From Geminicoccaceae bacterium (GTDB lineage: Bacteria > Pseudomonadota > Alphaproteobacteria > Geminicoccales > Geminicoccaceae): 64,000 bases of DNA. Numbering within the stretch: position 1 is the first letter of the stretch; every line of letters starts with the position of its first letter. Shown piece by piece: positions 42,277 to 51,445 of the stretch. The stretch covers positions 620,001 to 684,000 of the forward strand of contig JACKIN010000001.1 in the NCBI GenBank assembly GCA_020638495.1. Reading direction: 5' to 3'. The notes under the pieces were generated by a model, which was given only the letters and a program-made list of their open reading frames with translations, searched no databases and was not told where the DNA came from. Made by a program: the position numbers and the translations under genes.

Positions 42277-43851
42277 TCAGGCGGCGGCACGGCTGCCGGC
42301 GGTATCGGCCCGGTCCGCGAACCGCGCGAAGTTGGCCTCGAAGAGGCCGGCCACTTCCCGCGCGGCCACGTCGTAGGCGGTCGGGTCCGACCAGGCGGCC
42401 CGCGGCGAGAGAAGACGGTCGTCGACGCCGGGGCAGCTCGTCGGGACGGCAAGGCCGAAGGCCGGATCCTCGCTGAAGCGGCTGGCCGCGAGCCGGCCAT
42501 CGAGCGCCGCATCGAGCAGGGCGCGCGTGGCCTCGAGCGGCATGCGTCGCCCGGTGCCGGCGGCCCCGCCAGTCCAGCCGGTGTTGACCAGCCAGCAGGT
42601 GACATCGTTCCCGGCGAGGCGCCGGCGGAGCAGCTCGGCATAGACGGTGGGATGGCGGGGCATGAAGGGAGCACCGAAGCAGGCGGAGAAGGTTGCCTGC
42701 GGCGTGTCCACGCCGCGCTCCGTGCCGGCGACGCGCGCCGTGTAGCCCGAGAGGAAATGGTAGATAGCCTGCTCGGGCGTCAACCGGCTGATCGGCGGCA
42801 GCACGCCGAAGGCATCGGCCGTCAGCATGACGATGTTGCGCGGGTGGCCGGCCATGCCGGTGGGATGGGCGTTTGCGACGAATTCCAGTGGGTAGGAGCT
42901 GCGGGTGTTCTCCGTCAGTGTCGCATCGTCGAAATCGGCGGCAGCGGTAAGCGGGTCGAGCACGACATTCTCGAGAATGGTGCCGAACCGGGTCGAGGCC
43001 TGCCAGATCTCCGGCTCCGCCTCGGCGTCGAGACGGATCGCCTTGGCGTAGCAGCCGCCCTCCAGGTTGAAGACGCCATGTGGCCCCCAGCCATGCTCGT
43101 CGTCGCCGACGAGCTGCCGCTTCGGATCGGCGGAGAGGGTGGTCTTGCCGGTGCCGGAAAGGCCGAAGAAGATGGCGACGTCGCCCGCGGCGCCGACATT
43201 GGCGGCGCAATGCATGGGGAGGATGCCGCTCGCCGGCAGCAGGTGGTTGAGCACCGTGAAGACCGATTTCTTGATCTCGCCGGCATAGGCCGTGCCGACG
43301 ATCAGGACGACACGGCTGGAGAGATCGATGACGATGGCAGTGCCGCTCCGGGTTCCGTGCTGGCTCGGGTTCGCCCGCAGGCTCGGCAGCTGCAGCACGG
43401 TCCAGTGGGGCGCGAACGCATGCAGCTCGCAGTCCGGCGGACGGCGGAACATGTTGCGGGCGAAGAGGCTGTGCCAGGCCTGCTCCGTGACGATGCGCAC
43501 CTTCAGCCGCGCGGCCGGGTCGGCGCCGGCCCAGAGGTCCTGGACGAACAGGCTGCGCCCGGCCATGTGCCGGAGTGCGGTGTGCCGAAGCGCGCTGAAG
43601 TCCGCCGCCGCGAGACGCTTGTTCGCCTTGCTCCAGTCGACACCCGAAGTGAGCTCGCCGCGGTCGACGAAGTACTTGTCGTCCGCGGAACGGCCGGTGA
43701 TCTCCCCAGTCTCGGCGACCAGCGCACCCTCGGCGGAGAGCCTCGCCTCACCCCCCTCGAGCGCCATGGTGACCAGCCGTGCCGGAACGAGGTTCCAGTG
43801 CAACCGGCCAGGCCTGGCCGCATCGAGTATGTCCTGGGCAACTTCCCGCAT
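42277..43851 (-). CDS. pckA: phosphoenolpyruvate carboxykinase (ATP)
   Basis: A 524-residue enzyme making PEP and CO2 from oxaloacetate and ATP, the first step of gluconeogenesis. Key motifs are GRSADDKYFVDR, the kinase-1 loop FFGLSGTGKTTLSADPKR, the metal-binding GDDEHGWGPHGVFNLEGGCYAK, and ENTRSSYPLEF. ATG 43851 is chosen because a perfect AAGGAG ends 6 bases upstream; in-frame ATGs at 43875 and 43866 lack a site. It follows the HugZ-like gene on the same strand. Cytoplasmic. It is of full family length. Confidence 0.95.
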   Translation of the reverse strand: MREVAQDILDAARPGRLHWNLVPARLVTMALEGGEARLSAEGALVAETGEITGRSADDKYFVDRGELTSGVDWSKANKRLAAADFSALRHTALRHMAGRSLFVQDLWAGADPAARLKVRIVTEQAWHSLFARNMFRRPPDCELHAFAPHWTVLQLPSLRANPSQHGTRSGTAIVIDLSSRVVLIVGTAYAGEIKKSVFTVLNHLLPASGILPMHCAANVGAAGDVAIFFGLSGTGKTTLSADPKRQLVGDDEHGWGPHGVFNLEGGCYAKAIRLDAEAEPEIWQASTRFGTILENVVLDPLTAAADFDDATLTENTRSSYPLEFVANAHPTGMAGHPRNIVMLTADAFGVLPPISRLTPEQAIYHFLSGYTARVAGTERGVDTPQATFSACFGAPFMPRHPTVYAELLRRRLAGNDVTCWLVNTGWTGGAAGTGRRMPLEATRALLDAALDGRLAASRFSEDPAFGLAVPTSCPGVDDRLLSPRAAWSDPTAYDVAAREVAGLFEANFARFADRADTAGSRAAA

Positions 43852-43875
43852 GCTCGGCTCCTTCATGGTCGACAT

Positions 43876-44607
43876 CTATCGTTCACCGGTCGGTTCGTCG
43901 GGCCGGCGGGCGCGCCGGGCGAGACGGACGAGGGCCCCTCGAGCGCTTTCGGCGTCACGCACTGGATGGTCGAACCAAAGTCGGGCGACCGACCCGCCGA
44001 GCCGCAGGTCCGTTCCTTCGGGGTCGATGCCGGTCAGCCGCCACGTGCCCGCGGGCCGGCCAAGCAGCCGCGTTGCGTAGAGCTCGACCGCTGCGGCGTG
44101 ATCGGTATTCATGTGGGCCAGGATATCCTCCTCTGCCGCCCGGAGCGGGAGTTGGTCGTCTACCGGCAGCAGCACGTCGGAACCCTCCACCCAGTGGATC
44201 CGGCCGAACCCGGCGACCAGATGCGCGCGTCGCAGGTTCAGGCGGTAGAAGTTGAAATCACCGAAGCCGGCATAGCCGCCGGCGTCCGGGTGCCGGGCGA
44301 GGAAACGGGCTTTGTGATGAGGTGCGTTCGTCCTCTCGATCTCGCCCGTCAACGTCGCTCGTGCTCCGGCCAACGGGCTCGCCATGCCGGCGGTTCCGTC
44401 GACAAGCAGCGCGACACGCGGATCACGCCTGAAATGCTTCGTATGATCGGCGAGGTCGGAGAGCAGCAGAAGCGGGCTTGCGTCGTGATCGACCGCGAGC
44501 AGGACGAGCGAGACATAGGGCGCGCCCTGGGCATCGAGCGTGCCGAGAGCCGCCTGCGGGGTGTTGCGGACGAGGCGGCGGATCGTCAGGGCAGGCGTCT
44601 CGGTCAT
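43876..44607 (-). CDS. HugZ-like FMN/heme-binding protein
   Basis: A 243-residue protein of the pyridoxamine 5'-phosphate oxidase-like HugZ group. The N-terminal split-barrel domain has ALGTLDAQGAPYVSLVLLAVDHDASPLLLLSDLADHTKH and VALLVDG. The C-terminal domain is DUF2470-like (DILAHMNTDHAAAVELYATRLLG), which in HugZ carries a heme-proximal region. It may degrade heme or bind flavin; activity is not shown by sequence. ATG 44607 is used, with ATG 44631 as an alternative. It ends directly against the longest possible pckA reading frame, so the two genes may be one unit. Confidence 0.8.
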   Translation of the reverse strand: MTETPALTIRRLVRNTPQAALGTLDAQGAPYVSLVLLAVDHDASPLLLLSDLADHTKHFRRDPRVALLVDGTAGMASPLAGARATLTGEIERTNAPHHKARFLARHPDAGGYAGFGDFNFYRLNLRRAHLVAGFGRIHWVEGSDVLLPVDDQLPLRAAEEDILAHMNTDHAAAVELYATRLLGRPAGTWRLTGIDPEGTDLRLGGSVARLWFDHPVRDAESARGALVRLARRARRPDEPTGER

Positions 44608-44825
44608 GGTGGTGAAAGCTCCGGCAAGCATGCTGCGGCGCAAAGTGTTAAGCGGCGTGTACCATCAAATAGTACGCCCTCCGGCGTCGGGCCGGCACAT
44701 TCGCGGCACACTGCGATCGACCGGGACTATTGTCACGAATGCTGCGACGCGGCAGAACTGCCTCTCAACCCCGAGGCAGAGAGCACGAATTGTCCAGCGA
44801 GCCACCCGCCACCCGCCAATCCCCG

Positions 44826-45824
44826 ATGGAGCCGATCGAGCTCGGCCGGCCAGTCGAGGTGGCGCCGGGCATCCTCTGGCTCCGCCTGCCGCTGCCCTAC
44901 GCGCTCGACCATGTGAACGTCTGGCTGCTCGACGATGGCGACGGCTGGACGCTCATCGATACCGGGATCGGCGATGAGCGCTCACGGGCGATCTGGGAGC
45001 GCCTGCTGGCGGAGGAGTTCATGGCCCGCCCCATCGGGCGGATCGTCGCCACCCATTTTCACCCGGACCATATCGGCCTCGCCGGCTGGCTGGCCGAGCG
45101 GCTAGGGGTGCCCTTGCTGACGAGCCGGACCGAGTGGCTTTCTGCGCGTCTCCTCGCCCTCGACTCGACCAGCGGCTACGCCGAGGCGGGGCGGTCCTAC
45201 GACATCGCGGCCGGGCTCGACGCCGGCGTCGTCGAGCAACGCTTCGCCGCCGGCAACCGCTATCGCACGAGCGTCAGCATGCCCCCCGCCGTCTTCACGC
45301 AGGTCGCCGCCGGCGACACGATCGAGATGGGCGGCGGGTCGTGGCGCGTGCTGATCGGCGAGGGCCACAGCCCGGAGATGCTCACCTTCTACAGCGCCGA
45401 GCGCAATCTTTTGATCGCCGCCGACCAGGTGCTGCCGCGGATCTCGCCAGTGGTCGCGGTCTGGCCGACCACGCCGGGCGCCGACCCCTTGCGCGACTTC
45501 CTCGCCACCCTGCCGCAATATCTCGAGCTGCCCGAGGACTGCTTCGTGCTGCCCTCCCACGATGCGCCGTTCCAGAGCCTGCACGAGCGGATCCGGAGCC
45601 TCGTCCGCCATCACGAGGAGCGGCTGGAGCTGACGCTTCAGGCCTGCGCCGAGCCCGCGACCGTGGCCCGCATCATCCCGACGCTCTTCCGCCGCAAGTT
45701 CGATGCGCACCAGCTCGGCTTCGCGCTCGGCGAGACCCTGGCCCACGTCAACTACCTCCTGCACCAGGGCCACCTCGCGGTCGTCGGCAGCGAAGGCGGG
45801 GCGAGGCTATACGGGCTGCCCTGA
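44826..45824 (+). CDS. MBL-fold metallohydrolase
   Basis: A 332-residue metallo-beta-lactamase fold enzyme. The metal motif is THFHPDHIG, with later ligands in GEGHSPEM, ADQVLP and LPSHDAPF. The C-terminal 70 residues (RKFDAHQLGFALGETLAHVNYLLHQGHL) form a winged-helix-like tail as in LACTB2/GloB-like proteins. ATG 44826 is reported; a TTG at 44790 is also in frame. It is divergent from the HugZ-like gene across 218 bp, which contains an AT-rich stretch near 44660-44680 (GTAC-N9-GTAC) that may hold a promoter. The substrate is a thioester or phosphoester; it cannot be specified. Confidence 0.85.
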   Translation: MEPIELGRPVEVAPGILWLRLPLPYALDHVNVWLLDDGDGWTLIDTGIGDERSRAIWERLLAEEFMARPIGRIVATHFHPDHIGLAGWLAERLGVPLLTSRTEWLSARLLALDSTSGYAEAGRSYDIAAGLDAGVVEQRFAAGNRYRTSVSMPPAVFTQVAAGDTIEMGGGSWRVLIGEGHSPEMLTFYSAERNLLIAADQVLPRISPVVAVWPTTPGADPLRDFLATLPQYLELPEDCFVLPSHDAPFQSLHERIRSLVRHHEERLELTLQACAEPATVARIIPTLFRRKFDAHQLGFALGETLAHVNYLLHQGHLAVVGSEGGARLYGLP

Positions 45825-45835
45825 GGCTGCCGGGG

Positions 45836-45865
45836 TTTACAGTGGCGAGAAGGCGGGTCTAGTGT
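45836..45865 (+). promoter_or_regulatory. candidate sigma70-type promoter for the ABC transporter operon
   Basis: TTTACA at 45836-45841 and TAGTGT at 45860-45865 are separated by 18 bp. They lie 74 bp before the first permease gene in the gap after the MBL gene. The -10 match is weak and the call rests on sequence likeness alone. Confidence 0.3.
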
Positions 45866-45939
45866 TCTCCGTACCGCGGGGAGGACGGCGCGCTGAACAA
45901 CAAGATGCGACGCAGTCATGATGTTGCGAGGCAATGTCC

Positions 45940-46890
45940 ATGCTGCCATTGATCGGCAAGCGTCTGGTGCAGATGCTGCTCATCATGGTGGTGGCTTCGC
46001 TCGTCCTCTTCTTCATTTTCGACAGTGACGAATTCAAGAAAAAGATCGCGGTCGCCGAGCTCGGCGGTTTTGCCGTCTCGGCGCTGAGCGACGCGGACTA
46101 CCAGCAGTGGCTGGTCAACAAGGGCCTCGACGTCCCCTTCGTGCAGCGCTACGTCAACTGGTTCGGCGGCGTGCTCGCTGGCGACTTCGGTCATTCCTTC
46201 GAGAAGAACACGGATGTCGGGCCACTGCTCTGGGACCGGCTGAAGAACACGGGCATCCTGGCTTTCTGGGTGTTCGCCCTGATGATCCCGCTGTCGCTCG
46301 CCCTCGGCGTGATCGCCGGCATGAAGGAGGGCGGCAAGCGCGACCGCATCGTTTCTTTCGTCGCCGTTTTCACCACCTCCATTCCCGAGATCGCCACCGC
46401 GATCCTGCTCACCGTATTCCTGGCGCTCGGGCTCGGCTGGCTGCCGACCAAGTCCGCCATGATGCAGGGCTTCGATCCCTGGCAGCTGGTGCTGCCGGTG
46501 CTCACCCTGGTCATCTACTCCTTCGGCTATGTCGCCCGGATGACGCGCGCCTCGATGGCCGAGGTGATGACCAGCCAGTACATCCGAACGGCCATCCTCA
46601 AGGGCCTGCCGCAGAACCGGGTGATCATGCGCCACGCGCTGCGCAATGCGCTGATAGCGCCGTTCACGGTCATCGTCCTGCAGCTCAACTGGCTGCTCTC
46701 GGGCGTCGTCGTCGTCGAGGTGTTCTTCGAATATAGCGGCTTCGGCAAGCTGCTGCTGGAGGCGGCGCTCTTCGGTGACATCTACGTCGTTCAGGCCGCC
46801 ACCTTTGTCGCCGTCATCGTCGCCGTGCTCTCGCAGATCGTCTCGGACGTCGGCTACACCCTGCTCAACCCGCGCATCCGCTTCGGCTGA
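45940..46890 (+). CDS. peptide/oligopeptide-type ABC transporter permease (DppB-like)
   Basis: About 316 residues with six transmembrane segments and the DppB/OppB pattern. It has an N-terminal helix, a long periplasmic loop (DYQQWLVNKGLDVPFVQRYVNWFGGVLAGDFGHSF), and the coupling EAA-like loop YIRTAILKGLPQNRVIMRHALRNALI. ATG 45940 gives GAGG the right spacing; ATG 45934 is two codons longer. It is followed after 12 bases by a DppC-like permease and then a double ATPase. The solute-binding protein is absent. Likely substrates are peptides, nickel or glycosides. Confidence 0.9.
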   Translation: MLPLIGKRLVQMLLIMVVASLVLFFIFDSDEFKKKIAVAELGGFAVSALSDADYQQWLVNKGLDVPFVQRYVNWFGGVLAGDFGHSFEKNTDVGPLLWDRLKNTGILAFWVFALMIPLSLALGVIAGMKEGGKRDRIVSFVAVFTTSIPEIATAILLTVFLALGLGWLPTKSAMMQGFDPWQLVLPVLTLVIYSFGYVARMTRASMAEVMTSQYIRTAILKGLPQNRVIMRHALRNALIAPFTVIVLQLNWLLSGVVVVEVFFEYSGFGKLLLEAALFGDIYVVQAATFVAVIVAVLSQIVSDVGYTLLNPRIRFG

Positions 46891-46902
46891 GGGGGAGGCG
46901 AC

Positions 46903-47913
46903 ATGGCTACCATCGCCGCACCGACCAGCCCGGCCCCGTCGCTGCTCGACCGCCTGCGCCGGCCGCGCGTGCTGCTCGGCCTCGTGGCCCTCCTCTGGCT
47001 GCCGCTCGTCGCCTATGTGATGTTCGGCGTCGGCCGCATGGTGCTGATCCCGGCGATCCCGGCAACCTTGCTGCTCTACGCCCTCGCCGTGATCTCCTGG
47101 CGGGAGAGCGCGGTCGCGGTGATCGGCGTCACTCTCGTGATGTTCTGGCTCTTCATCGCTGTGGTGGTGCCGTTCCTGCCGCTCCTCGACCCGAACCAGC
47201 CGGTCCAGCCCTTCGTCACGCCGCTGACCGAAGCGCGCGACATGTTCTTCTGGCTGGGCACCGATTTTCGCGGCCGCGACATGCTGAGCCGCACGCTCTG
47301 GGGCTGCCAGCGCGTGCTGGTCTGGGGCGTCACCGCCACCGCCGTCGCCTATGTCATCGGCACGGCGCTCGGCCTCGTCGCCGGTTATCTGGCGGGCTGG
47401 TGGGACGAGGTCATCTCGTTCATCGGCAACGTCATCCTGTCGTTTCCGGTGATGGTGCTGTTCATCGTCATCCTGACCTATTTCGGCCCGTCCGGCTTCA
47501 ACATCATCGTCGCCGTCACCTTCGCCTCAGCGCCGGCCATCATGCGCATCGTCCGCGGCCTGACGCTCGACATCAAGACGCGCGACTATGTCTTCGCGGC
47601 GCAGACTCGCGGCGAGCGCCCGCTCTGGATCATGGTGGTCGAGCTCCTGCCCAACGCGCGCGGCCCGATCATCGTCGATGCCTGCCTGCGACTCGGCTAC
47701 ACCACCGTGGCGATCACCACCCTGACCTTCCTCGGCCTCGGCCTGCAGCCGCCCGACCCAGACTGGGGGCTGATGATCAAGGAGGCGGCGGCCGCCGCCA
47801 TGCTCTTCAAGTTCTCCTACATGCTGCTGGTCCCGGCCCTCTCCGTCTCCAGCCTGATCCTGGGCTTCAACCTCATGGCCGACGGTCTGCGCGAGATGAG
47901 CCTCAGGGATTGA
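46903..47913 (+). CDS. peptide/oligopeptide-type ABC transporter permease (DppC-like)
   Basis: A 336-residue second permease. Two early hydrophobic segments (residues about 20-65) precede a periplasmic loop with FVTPLTEARDMFFWLGTDFRGRDMLSRTLWG, the DppC 'GTDxxGRD' signature. The coupling loop is YVFAAQTRGERPLWIMVVELLPNARGPIIV. The extra N-terminal helix pair is unusual for DppC, which normally has one. ATG 46903 follows GGGGGAGG. The ATPase gene starts 5 bases after the stop. Confidence 0.92.
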   Translation: MATIAAPTSPAPSLLDRLRRPRVLLGLVALLWLPLVAYVMFGVGRMVLIPAIPATLLLYALAVISWRESAVAVIGVTLVMFWLFIAVVVPFLPLLDPNQPVQPFVTPLTEARDMFFWLGTDFRGRDMLSRTLWGCQRVLVWGVTATAVAYVIGTALGLVAGYLAGWWDEVISFIGNVILSFPVMVLFIVILTYFGPSGFNIIVAVTFASAPAIMRIVRGLTLDIKTRDYVFAAQTRGERPLWIMVVELLPNARGPIIVDACLRLGYTTVAITTLTFLGLGLQPPDPDWGLMIKEAAAAAMLFKFSYMLLVPALSVSSLILGFNLMADGLREMSLRD

Positions 47914-47918
47914 GCAAG

Positions 47919-50009
47919 ATGGCCGACGCGACGCCGATCCTCGAGTGCAGGAACCTCTGCATCTCCTACTTCACCCGGGCCGGGGAGATCCCGGCGGTGG
48001 TCGACTTCGATCTCATCGTGATGCCGGGCGAGGCGGTCGGCATCGTCGGCGAATCGGGCTGCGGCAAGTCCACCGTGGCGCTCGCCATCATGCAGTATCT
48101 CGGCGGCAACGGCCGCATCGTGTCGGGCGAGATCCGCTTCATGGGGCAGGACCTGACGACGATGTCGCAGGAGGAGCTGCGCCAGCTTCGTGGCTCGAAG
48201 ATCGCCATGGTCTACCAGGAGCCGATGGCGTCGCTCAATCCGTCGATGACCATCGCCCGGCAGCTCATGGAGGTGCCGCTCTATCACGAGGCCGGCTGCA
48301 GCGAGGCCGATGCGCGCCAGCGTGCGCTGGAGATGCTGGCCGATGTCCGGCTGCCCGATCCCGCGCGCATCATGGACGCCTACCCGCACCAGATCTCGGG
48401 CGGCCAGCAGCAGCGCGTGGTGATCGCCATGGCGCTGCTATCGAACCCGAGCCTGCTCCTGCTCGACGAGCCGACGACGGCGCTCGACGTCACGGTCGAG
48501 GCCGGCATCGTCCAGCTCGTGCGGGAGATCAGCGAGCGTTACGGCACCTCGATGATCTACATCTCGCACAATCTCGGGCTGATCCTCGAGACCTGCGACC
48601 GGATCACGGTGATGTACTCGGGCGAGGCGGTCGAGGAGGGCAGCGTCGAGCAGGTCTTCGACCGGATGCGCCATCCCTACACCAAGGGCCTCTTCAACTC
48701 GATCCCGCTGCCCGGTGCCGACAAGCACGCGCGACCCCTGATGCCCATCCCGGGCCAGCTGCCGCTGCCGCACGAGCGGCCGCCGGGCTGCAATTTCGGC
48801 CCGCGTTGCGACCATTTCCGCGCGGGCGTCTGCGATGCGGGCCCGATCGCCATGGCGACGGTGCCGGCGCACCAGCGGCACTACACGCGCTGCGCACGGT
48901 TCAGCGAGATCGACTGGCAGGCCCGGCCGGAGGTGGTCGAGGCGGCAGCTTCCGCCAATCTCGGCGAGGTGGTGCTGCGCGTCGAGAACATGAAGAAGTA
49001 CTACGAGCTGCGCGACCCCTCGCTCATGGCCCTGATCAGTGGCCGCTCGGTGCGCACGGTGAAGGCCAACGAGAAGCTCGATTTCGAGGCGCGCGAGGCC
49101 GAGACGGTGGCGATCGTCGGCGAATCCGGCTGCGGCAAGTCGACCTTCGCCAAGGTGATGATGGGTCTCGAGACCGCCACCGAAGGCAAGCTCATCCTCG
49201 ACGGCAAGGACCTGGCGCAGACGCCCGTGGAGCGGCGCCGGCCGCAGGTCGTCGGCCATCTGCAGATGGTCTTCCAGAATCCCTTCGACACGCTGAACCC
49301 GAGCCACACCGTGGGTGGGCAGATCGCCCGCGTGATCAGGAAGTTCGGCGTCGAGAGCGACCAGGCCAAGGTCGAGGCCCGGGTGATGGAGCTGCTCGAC
49401 ATCGTCAAGCTGCCAAGGGACTTCTACAAGCGCCGGCCGCGCCAGCTCTCGGGCGGCCAGAAGCAGCGGGTCGGCATCGCCCGCGCCTTCGCCGGCAACC
49501 CCCGGGTGGTGGTCGCCGACGAGCCGGTCTCGGCGCTCGACGTCTCGGTGCAGGCGGCGGTCAGCCAGCTCCTGATGGACATCCAGCGGGAGAACCGCAC
49601 CACGCTGATCTTCATCAGCCACGACCTCTCGCTGGTGCGCTATCTCGCCGACCGGGTGGTCGTCATGTATCTCGGGACGATCGTCGAGCAGGGCACCACG
49701 GACGAGGTCTTCGCGCCGCCCTATCACCCCTATACCGAGGCGCTGCTGTCGGCGGTGCCGATCGCCGACACGTCGATCCGGAAGAAGATCATCGTGCTGC
49801 ATGGCGACATTCCCTCCGCGGTCGACCCGCCATCCGGCTGCCCGTTCCAGACCCGCTGCCCGCGCAAGCTCGGGGCCATCTGCGACACCGAGGAGCCGCC
49901 GATCCGCGAATTCTCGGCCGGTCACCGGATCGCCTGCCATATCGAGCCGGCGTTGCTCGCGGAAATGGAGCCGGTCATCACCATGCCGCCGGAGCAGGCG
50001 GCCGAGTAG
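47919..50009 (+). CDS. fused double ABC transporter ATPase (DppD-DppF type)
   Basis: A 696-residue protein with two complete nucleotide-binding domains. Domain 1 (residues about 5-330) has Walker A GESGCGKST, signature SGGQQQRVV and Walker B LLLLDEP. Domain 2 (about 350-690) has GESGCGKST, signature SGGQKQRVG and VVVADEP. Each domain ends with the cysteine-rich oligopeptide-transporter tail (GCNFGPRCDHF; CPFQTRCPRKLGAICD), which may bind an iron-sulfur cluster. It energises the two permeases just upstream. The fusion of DppD and DppF in one chain is found in some alphaproteobacterial systems. ATG 47919 lies 5 bases after the permease stop. Confidence 0.93.
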   Translation: MADATPILECRNLCISYFTRAGEIPAVVDFDLIVMPGEAVGIVGESGCGKSTVALAIMQYLGGNGRIVSGEIRFMGQDLTTMSQEELRQLRGSKIAMVYQEPMASLNPSMTIARQLMEVPLYHEAGCSEADARQRALEMLADVRLPDPARIMDAYPHQISGGQQQRVVIAMALLSNPSLLLLDEPTTALDVTVEAGIVQLVREISERYGTSMIYISHNLGLILETCDRITVMYSGEAVEEGSVEQVFDRMRHPYTKGLFNSIPLPGADKHARPLMPIPGQLPLPHERPPGCNFGPRCDHFRAGVCDAGPIAMATVPAHQRHYTRCARFSEIDWQARPEVVEAAASANLGEVVLRVENMKKYYELRDPSLMALISGRSVRTVKANEKLDFEAREAETVAIVGESGCGKSTFAKVMMGLETATEGKLILDGKDLAQTPVERRRPQVVGHLQMVFQNPFDTLNPSHTVGGQIARVIRKFGVESDQAKVEARVMELLDIVKLPRDFYKRRPRQLSGGQKQRVGIARAFAGNPRVVVADEPVSALDVSVQAAVSQLLMDIQRENRTTLIFISHDLSLVRYLADRVVVMYLGTIVEQGTTDEVFAPPYHPYTEALLSAVPIADTSIRKKIIVLHGDIPSAVDPPSGCPFQTRCPRKLGAICDTEEPPIREFSAGHRIACHIEPALLAEMEPVITMPPEQAAE

Positions 50010-50115
50010 GAATGGGGCTTCGCCTGCGGCATGGTGCGGCCGGCAGATTGATTCGTCGACGCCGACAGGCTAACTGCGATGGCTCAGGCCAGCCGTCGGC
50101 CGCCGGGACAAGTCC

Positions 50116-51381
50116 TTGATCACGTTGTACATCGTCGCGATCCTGATCCTGCTGCTCCTGTCGGCGGCATTTTCGGGCAGCGAGACTGCCGTCACCGCCA
50201 CGGGTAGGGCACGGGCCACCGCGCTCGCCCAGGGCGGCAATCGCCGCGCCGGTACGCTCCTCAGCCTGCTCAATGATCGCGAACGGCTGATCAGCACGCT
50301 GCTGCTCGGCAACAACATCGTCAACATCATGGCGGCAGCGCTCGCGACCGACGTGCTGCTGCGGCTCTTCGGCAATGCCGGGGTGGTCTATGCCACCGCC
50401 GTCATGACCCTGCTGATCGTCATTTTCTCCGAGGTCGTGCCGAAAACCGTGGCGCTCCGCCACCACGACACGCTCGCCCTGGCCATCGCTGGCCCCTTGC
50501 GCGTCCTCGTCGTGCTGTTTCGCCCCTTCACCACGGCCATCGGCTGGGTGGTCAGGCTCGTGCTCCGCGGCCTGCGCATTCCCACCCATGGCGGCGACGT
50601 CATCTCGGCGAGCCAGCAGCTACGCGGCCTGATCGATGCCTTCGAGGCCGGTGGCGAGCTTGCGAAGCACGCCGGCGACATGCTCGACGGCGTGCTCGAT
50701 CTCGAGCACGTCACGGTCGACGAGGTCATGACCCACCGTCGTCGGGTAACCGCCCTCGACGCCTCGATGACCATCGAGGCGGCCGTGGCACGGCTGCGCG
50801 ACGAGCCGTACAGCCGCTTTCCGGTCTATCGCGGCTCGAGCGATCACATCGTCGGCATCCTGCATCTGCGCGACCTGCTCACGGCCGTCGCTGATCGCGA
50901 GGCGGGGGCGAGCCGCACGGTCGGCGAGATCACCCGCGATCCCTGGTTCGTGCCGGAAACGACGCCGCTCAGGAAGCAGCTCGAGCAGTTCCGCAAGAAG
51001 AAGCAGCACATGGCCTTCGTCGTCGACGAGTACGGCGATCTGCAGGGGCTGGTGACGCTGCAGGACGTGCTCGAGGCCATCGTCGGCGAGGTCTCCGAGG
51101 CCGATGATCGCGAGTTCGACGAGATCGAGCGCCTGCCGGATGGCAGCCTGCAGACCTCCGGCACCACTCAGATTCGCCGGCTCAACCGCCTCCTCGAATG
51201 GGATCTGCCCGAGGAGGACGCGGTGACGCTCGCCGGCCTCGTCATCGACGTCGCCGAGCGCATCCCGCTCGAAGGCGAGACACTGGCGATCGGCCGCTAC
51301 CGCGTGACCGTGAAGAAGCGTGAGCGCAACCGGCTGTCCGTGCTGACGATCAGCCGGGCCGAGCCGGACGAGAGCGACTGA
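50116..51381 (+). CDS. CNNM/CorC-type HlyC family transporter
   Basis: A 421-residue membrane protein. An N-terminal DUF21 domain has three to four hydrophobic segments (ILILLLLSAAFSGSETAV, LLGNNIVNIMAAALATDVLL, VVYATAVMTLLIVIFSEVVPKTVAL). A CBS pair follows (DEVMTHRRRVTALD, RFPVYRGSSDHIVGILHLRDLL, HMAFVVDEYGDLQGLVTLQDVLEAIVGE). A C-terminal CorC_HlyC domain completes it. The family is linked to magnesium and cobalt efflux or homeostasis. The start is TTG 50116. It lies 106 bases after the ABC ATPase and is probably a separate unit. Confidence 0.9.
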   Translation: MITLYIVAILILLLLSAAFSGSETAVTATGRARATALAQGGNRRAGTLLSLLNDRERLISTLLLGNNIVNIMAAALATDVLLRLFGNAGVVYATAVMTLLIVIFSEVVPKTVALRHHDTLALAIAGPLRVLVVLFRPFTTAIGWVVRLVLRGLRIPTHGGDVISASQQLRGLIDAFEAGGELAKHAGDMLDGVLDLEHVTVDEVMTHRRRVTALDASMTIEAAVARLRDEPYSRFPVYRGSSDHIVGILHLRDLLTAVADREAGASRTVGEITRDPWFVPETTPLRKQLEQFRKKKQHMAFVVDEYGDLQGLVTLQDVLEAIVGEVSEADDREFDEIERLPDGSLQTSGTTQIRRLNRLLEWDLPEEDAVTLAGLVIDVAERIPLEGETLAIGRYRVTVKKRERNRLSVLTISRAEPDESD

Positions 51382-51445
51382 CCCTTTGCAGGCCCGACTG
51401 CCGTGCCCATCTACGAGGGCAGAGATGCCTTTTGGATAATTCACG

